Assembly: GCA_025453555.1 (NCBI GenBank)
Contig: JALOQC010000028.1
Coordinates: 1-37,611 of the forward strand
DNA: 37,611 nucleotides
Reading direction: 5' to 3'
Origin: Myxococcota bacterium
GTDB lineage: Bacteria; Myxococcota_A; Polyangia; Polyangiales; Houyiibacteriaceae
The notes below the pieces were generated by a model. It ran no database searches, was not told the origin of the DNA, and worked only from the letters and a program-made list of their open reading frames with translations. A program made the translations under genes and the position numbers. This document shows, in pieces, positions 35,386-37,611 of the stretch (the stretch's first letter is position 1; every line of letters begins with the position of its first letter).

Positions 35386-35419
35386 AAAGAAAACGGCGAC
35401 CCCCTCTCGGGAGTCGCCG
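35386..35419 (-). terminator. Rho-independent terminator of the E2 gene
   Basis: On the minus strand CGGCGAC plus TCCC pairs with GGGG plus GTCGCCG around a GAGA loop, an 11-pair stem, followed by TTTTCTTT (35393-35386). It lies 31 bases after the E2 stop. This is the clearest intrinsic terminator in the window. Confidence 0.88.
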
Positions 35420-35449
35420 TCGTCGTTCGAGGTCGTGCTCGCTCTTCGC

Positions 35450-36715
35450 TCAGACCTCGAAGTCGCCCTGCTCCAGGATCTCGCTGATCCGGTACAGGAA
35501 GCTGTTCGCATGCACTCCGTCCACCACGCGGTGATCGTAGGTGAGCGCCATGTACATCACGGGGTGGATCCCGATCAGATCCTCGCCGTCGCGCTCGATC
35601 ACCACGGGGCGCTTCTTGATCGTGCCGAGGCGGAGGATGCCGACGTTCGGCTGCGAGATGATCGCGCCGCCGACGAGGTTGCCCTTCCGACCCGGGTTCG
35701 AGATCGTGAAGGTCTTGTTCGCGAGATCGTCCGGTGTGAGCTTGCCGTCGCGGGCGCGGTTCGCGAGCTCGGTGATGGAGCGGGCGAGGCCACGGAGCGT
35801 GAGCTCGTCGGCGTTCTTGATCACCGGCACCACGAGGCCTTCGGGCGTGTCCACCGCGATGCCGAGGTTGATCGCGCGGAGCTTCACGTACGCGTCGTCG
35901 AGCACGCGGGCGTTCAGCTCGGGGTGCTCGCGGAGCGCACGCGCGGTGGCCGCGACCACGAACGCGAGGAAGGTCAGCGAGTGGCCTTCCTTCTCGTACT
36001 GCTTCTTGTGCGCTTCCCGCAGGAGGTGCGTCTTGTTCAGATCGCATTCCGCGAAGGTCACGACCTCGGGCGAGGTGTGCTTCGAGAAGACCATGTGGTC
36101 CGCGATGATCCGACGGCGGCGCGTGAACGCGACGACCTCGTCGCCCGGCGCGGGCACGTAGGGCGGCAGGCGGAACGCGCCCGAGGCACCGCTCGACGCG
36201 GGCGGAGCGACCGCGGGACGAGCCGCCGGTGTGGCCGGAGCAGCAGCGGCCGGAACTGCGGCCGGAGCAGCCGGCGCGGGGGCCGCGGGCTTGGCCGCCG
36301 CGCGCACGTCCTCGTGCGTGATGCGACCGCCGTCGCCGCTGCCGGACACGCCTTGCAGATCGACGTCGTTCTCGCGCGCGAGCTTGCGCACCGACGGCGA
36401 CGCCGCCGGCTCGTCCTTCTTCGCCGCCGCGCTCGCCTTGGGCGCCTCGGCGGCGGGGGCCTTCGGAGCGGCGGTGGCGCCTTCGCTGATCTCCACCAGC
36501 AGCCCGCCCACCGGCACGACGTCGTCGACCGCCGCGTGGAGCTTAGTGACCACACCCGCGACGGGCGACGGCACCTCGGTGTCCGCTTTGTCCGTGAGCA
36601 CCTCGAGCAGGGGCTGGTCCTTCGTGACGGCGTCGCCTTCCTTCACGAGCCAACGTCCCACCGTGCCCTCGACGACGCTCTCACCCAACTGCGGCATCGT
36701 CACTTTGGTCGTCAT
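35450..36715 (-). CDS. 2-oxo acid dehydrogenase E2 (dihydrolipoyl acyltransferase)
   Basis: A 421-residue core subunit of a 2-oxo acid dehydrogenase complex; it carries acyl groups on lipoyl-lysine and passes them to CoA. Domains in order: lipoyl domain 1-78 with the modified Lys43 in TDKADTEVPS; Ala/Pro linker; E1/E3-binding domain about 106-140 (SPSVRKLARENDV, GGRITHEDV); second Ala/Pro linker; catalytic domain from about 190 with the TYDHRVVDG motif (His395, Asp399). PQLGESVVEGTV is typical of branched-chain or 2-oxoglutarate types; the exact substrate is not clear. AGGAG lies eight bases upstream of the ATG. No E1 or E3 gene is adjacent. A structured element lies in its leader and a terminator at its end. 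Confidence 0.93.
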   Translation of the reverse strand: MTTKVTMPQLGESVVEGTVGRWLVKEGDAVTKDQPLLEVLTDKADTEVPSPVAGVVTKLHAAVDDVVPVGGLLVEISEGATAAPKAPAAEAPKASAAAKKDEPAASPSVRKLARENDVDLQGVSGSGDGGRITHEDVRAAAKPAAPAPAAPAAVPAAAAPATPAARPAVAPPASSGASGAFRLPPYVPAPGDEVVAFTRRRRIIADHMVFSKHTSPEVVTFAECDLNKTHLLREAHKKQYEKEGHSLTFLAFVVAATARALREHPELNARVLDDAYVKLRAINLGIAVDTPEGLVVPVIKNADELTLRGLARSITELANRARDGKLTPDDLANKTFTISNPGRKGNLVGGAIISQPNVGILRLGTIKKRPVVIERDGEDLIGIHPVMYMALTYDHRVVDGVHANSFLYRISEILEQGDFEV

Positions 36716-37027
36716 GCGTGGTCTCCTGGCTGTCGAATCGGCGCCGCGGCACGTGGCTCGTCGGCGCGGGGAGAAGAGTTGCGTCCGCAGCTAACCCTGC
36801 GGACGGGTGGGTGGAGGGGGGCCCCACTCGGGCTTTGCCCGATGGGGGAGGGGCGCCGGAACGCCCCTCAAGGTCAAATCGTTCGAGCGCTCGGTCGGGG
36901 AAGCTCCGAGGCCCGTGACGCGGGGGCGTCGTTGCGGGCGAACCTTACACGAATTCGTCGGCGCGCCATCCGCGGGAAGCGAGGGTGTGCGCTGGTGCGA
37001 TCGCGAGCCGAGTGACAGGCTCGGCGC
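36716..37027. other. Intergenic region upstream of E2 with structured element
   Basis: 312 bases separate E2 (minus) from the DAPN-repeat gene (plus). It holds element copy B at 36783-36867 on the minus strand, in the E2 leader. Apart from that, no promoter or gene was recognised. Confidence 0.6.
36783..36867 (-). repeat. Three-hairpin structured element, copy B
   Basis: Read on the minus strand, hairpin 1 (GGGGCG, TTCCGG, CGCCCC) is identical to copy A. Hairpin 2 is longer: TCGGGC and GCCCGA around AAA, flanked by CCCC and GGGG. The linker TCCACCCACCC is identical. Hairpin 3 is GTCCGCAG, loop GGTTAG, CTGCGGAC. Stem pair 7 is A-T here and G-C in copy A, a compensatory change. The element ends 67 bases before the E2 ATG, in sense orientation, much like copy A before the rhomboid. 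Confidence 0.72.
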
Positions 37028-37447
37028 ATGGAGGAGCGACCCGAGTCGAGCGCGCGCGAGGCCCCCACGGCGGGGTCCACCGATCGTTCGGACCCTGGAC
37101 CGGACGACGCCCCGAACGACGCCCCGAACGACGCCCCGGACGACGCCCCGAACGACGCCCCGAACGACGCCCCGAACGACGCCCCGAACGACGCCCCGAA
37201 CGACGCCCCGAACGACGCTCCGCGCGTGACGCCCGAGCTCGCCTTCGACGAGCCGGTCGACGAGGCGCCCGCCCCCGACGACGACCCCGACGTCCGGGCG
37301 CTTCGTCGGCGCGACAAGGCGTTCGTCTTCCGCGTCGTGCTCCGCGCGAGCGTGGCGCTGCTGCTCGGGTTCTGGATCTTTCTCCAGCTCACCAGCACCG
37401 ACGTGGGCGCCTGCGCCGCGCAGGGCTTCGGCACCGTCACGCAATGA
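37028..37447 (+). CDS. Single-pass membrane protein with DAPN repeat
   Basis: A 139-residue protein. The acidic N-terminal part contains ten DAPN-type tetrapeptides, probably an extended linker. One hydrophobic helix (VVLRASVALLLGFWIFLQL) lies near residues 101-119 and is followed by a short tail. The strongly acidic domain is probably cytoplasmic, next to the basic residues before the helix (LRRRDK). No family is recognised. The plus-strand reading is preferred over the Val/Arg/Gly repeat on the other strand because it contains a credible membrane helix. Confidence 0.6.
   Translation: MEERPESSAREAPTAGSTDRSDPGPDDAPNDAPNDAPDDAPNDAPNDAPNDAPNDAPNDAPNDAPRVTPELAFDEPVDEAPAPDDDPDVRALRRRDKAFVFRVVLRASVALLLGFWIFLQLTSTDVGACAAQGFGTVTQ
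37106..37225 (+). repeat. 12-base tandem repeat encoding DAPN
   Basis: Ten units of GACGCCCCGAAC in frame. The third reads DAPD, and the last reads DAPR with a GCT codon for Ala. Four-codon units allow length change without frameshift. Confidence 0.9.
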
Positions 37448-37540
37448 GCGGAGCGGCCTCGATCGTCGCCGCCGACGCGCTCCGCGGCCACGAGCCGAGG
37501 CGCTTTGCACGCGGCGGCGCACGGCGTAGGCTCGCGCCCC

Positions 37541-37611
37541 ATGCAGACCCTCGATCGGGAGGACCGCCTTCGCCTCGTCAAGTTCATCTGCTCGTTCGCC
37601 TGGGCGGACTT
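37541..37611 (+). CDS. TerB-like protein, 5' fragment
   Basis: Only 23 complete codons are seen before the right edge: MQTLDREDRLRLVKFICSFA, then WAD. A start such as DRLRLVKFICSFAWAD resembles TerB-family proteins (tellurite-resistance type), helical proteins of stress-related systems. With so little sequence this is tentative. It starts 93 bases after the DAPN-repeat gene. Confidence 0.4.
   Translation, partial: MQTLDREDRLRLVKFICSFAWAD

Noticed and set aside
36791..37522. A minus-strand frame with a Val-Val-Arg-Gly repeat
   Set aside because: It is the shadow of the DAPN array; the plus-strand reading has a credible membrane helix and start.

Overview
The window is very GC-rich DNA, almost certainly from a myxobacterium-like member of the Myxococcota (Polyangiales or Sandaracinaceae style). 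The signs are the strong GC bias at third codon positions, Pro/Ala/Arg-rich low-complexity tails, a huge lipoprotein of MopE-type metal-binding repeats, SpoIVB-S55-like secreted peptidases, DUF4132 and Uma2 proteins, and a carbamoyltransferase/SxtJ/DUF5989 triad. No rRNA, tRNA, CRISPR array or recognisable insertion sequence was seen. It reads as ordinary chromosome with a mosaic of small operons.

Layout. 1-1195 (minus): the 5' part of a biotin-dependent carboxylase gene behind a hypothetical exported protein. 1661-3848 (plus): three overlapping genes (GlpG-like rhomboid lacking its C-terminus, a small PMFS-motif protein, an HTTM-type membrane protein). 3998-7644 (plus): a large DUF4132 gene, frameshifted in a tandem repeat. 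7672-11278 (minus): NAD kinase, NUDIX hydrolase, outer-membrane-type protein, transaldolase, broken Uma2 gene. 11414-13990 (plus): broken carbamoyltransferase, SxtJ-like membrane protein, DUF5989 protein. 13971-19112 (minus): a decayed gene remnant, a membrane sulfatase-like protein and PrkA kinase. 19645-22163 (plus): esterase and an RtcA with an N-terminal DUF504/MJ1316 domain. 22234-25640: quinone oxidoreductase (minus), short frameshifted gene (plus), Hsp90-family chaperone (minus). 25734-30850 (minus): 12-repeat MopE-like lipoprotein and GluQ. 31105-35321 (plus): S55 peptidase, beta-propeller/Fn3 exported protein, small membrane protein. 35450-36715 (minus): 2-oxoacid dehydrogenase E2 with a clear terminator. 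37028-37611 (plus): DAPN-repeat membrane protein and the start of a TerB-like gene.

The most interesting unexplained signal is a structured element of about 80 bases. One copy lies 57 nt upstream of the rhomboid gene (1526-1603, plus). The other lies 67 nt upstream of the E2 gene (36783-36867, minus). Both are in sense orientation and both have three consecutive hairpins; the third hairpin is conserved with compensatory changes. That third hairpin also occurs alone, twice inside the DUF4132 coding sequence and once, diverged, inside the outer-membrane protein gene. It is either a structured RNA leader or a palindromic repeat family.

A second theme is reading-frame damage: four genes carry frameshifts (DUF4132, Uma2, carbamoyltransferase, the 23.3 kb gene), one remnant is shifted twice, and one protease ends just where its catalytic His should be. 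Some may be sequencing or assembly errors. The 5-base GACGG duplication in the carbamoyltransferase is a well-defined lesion.
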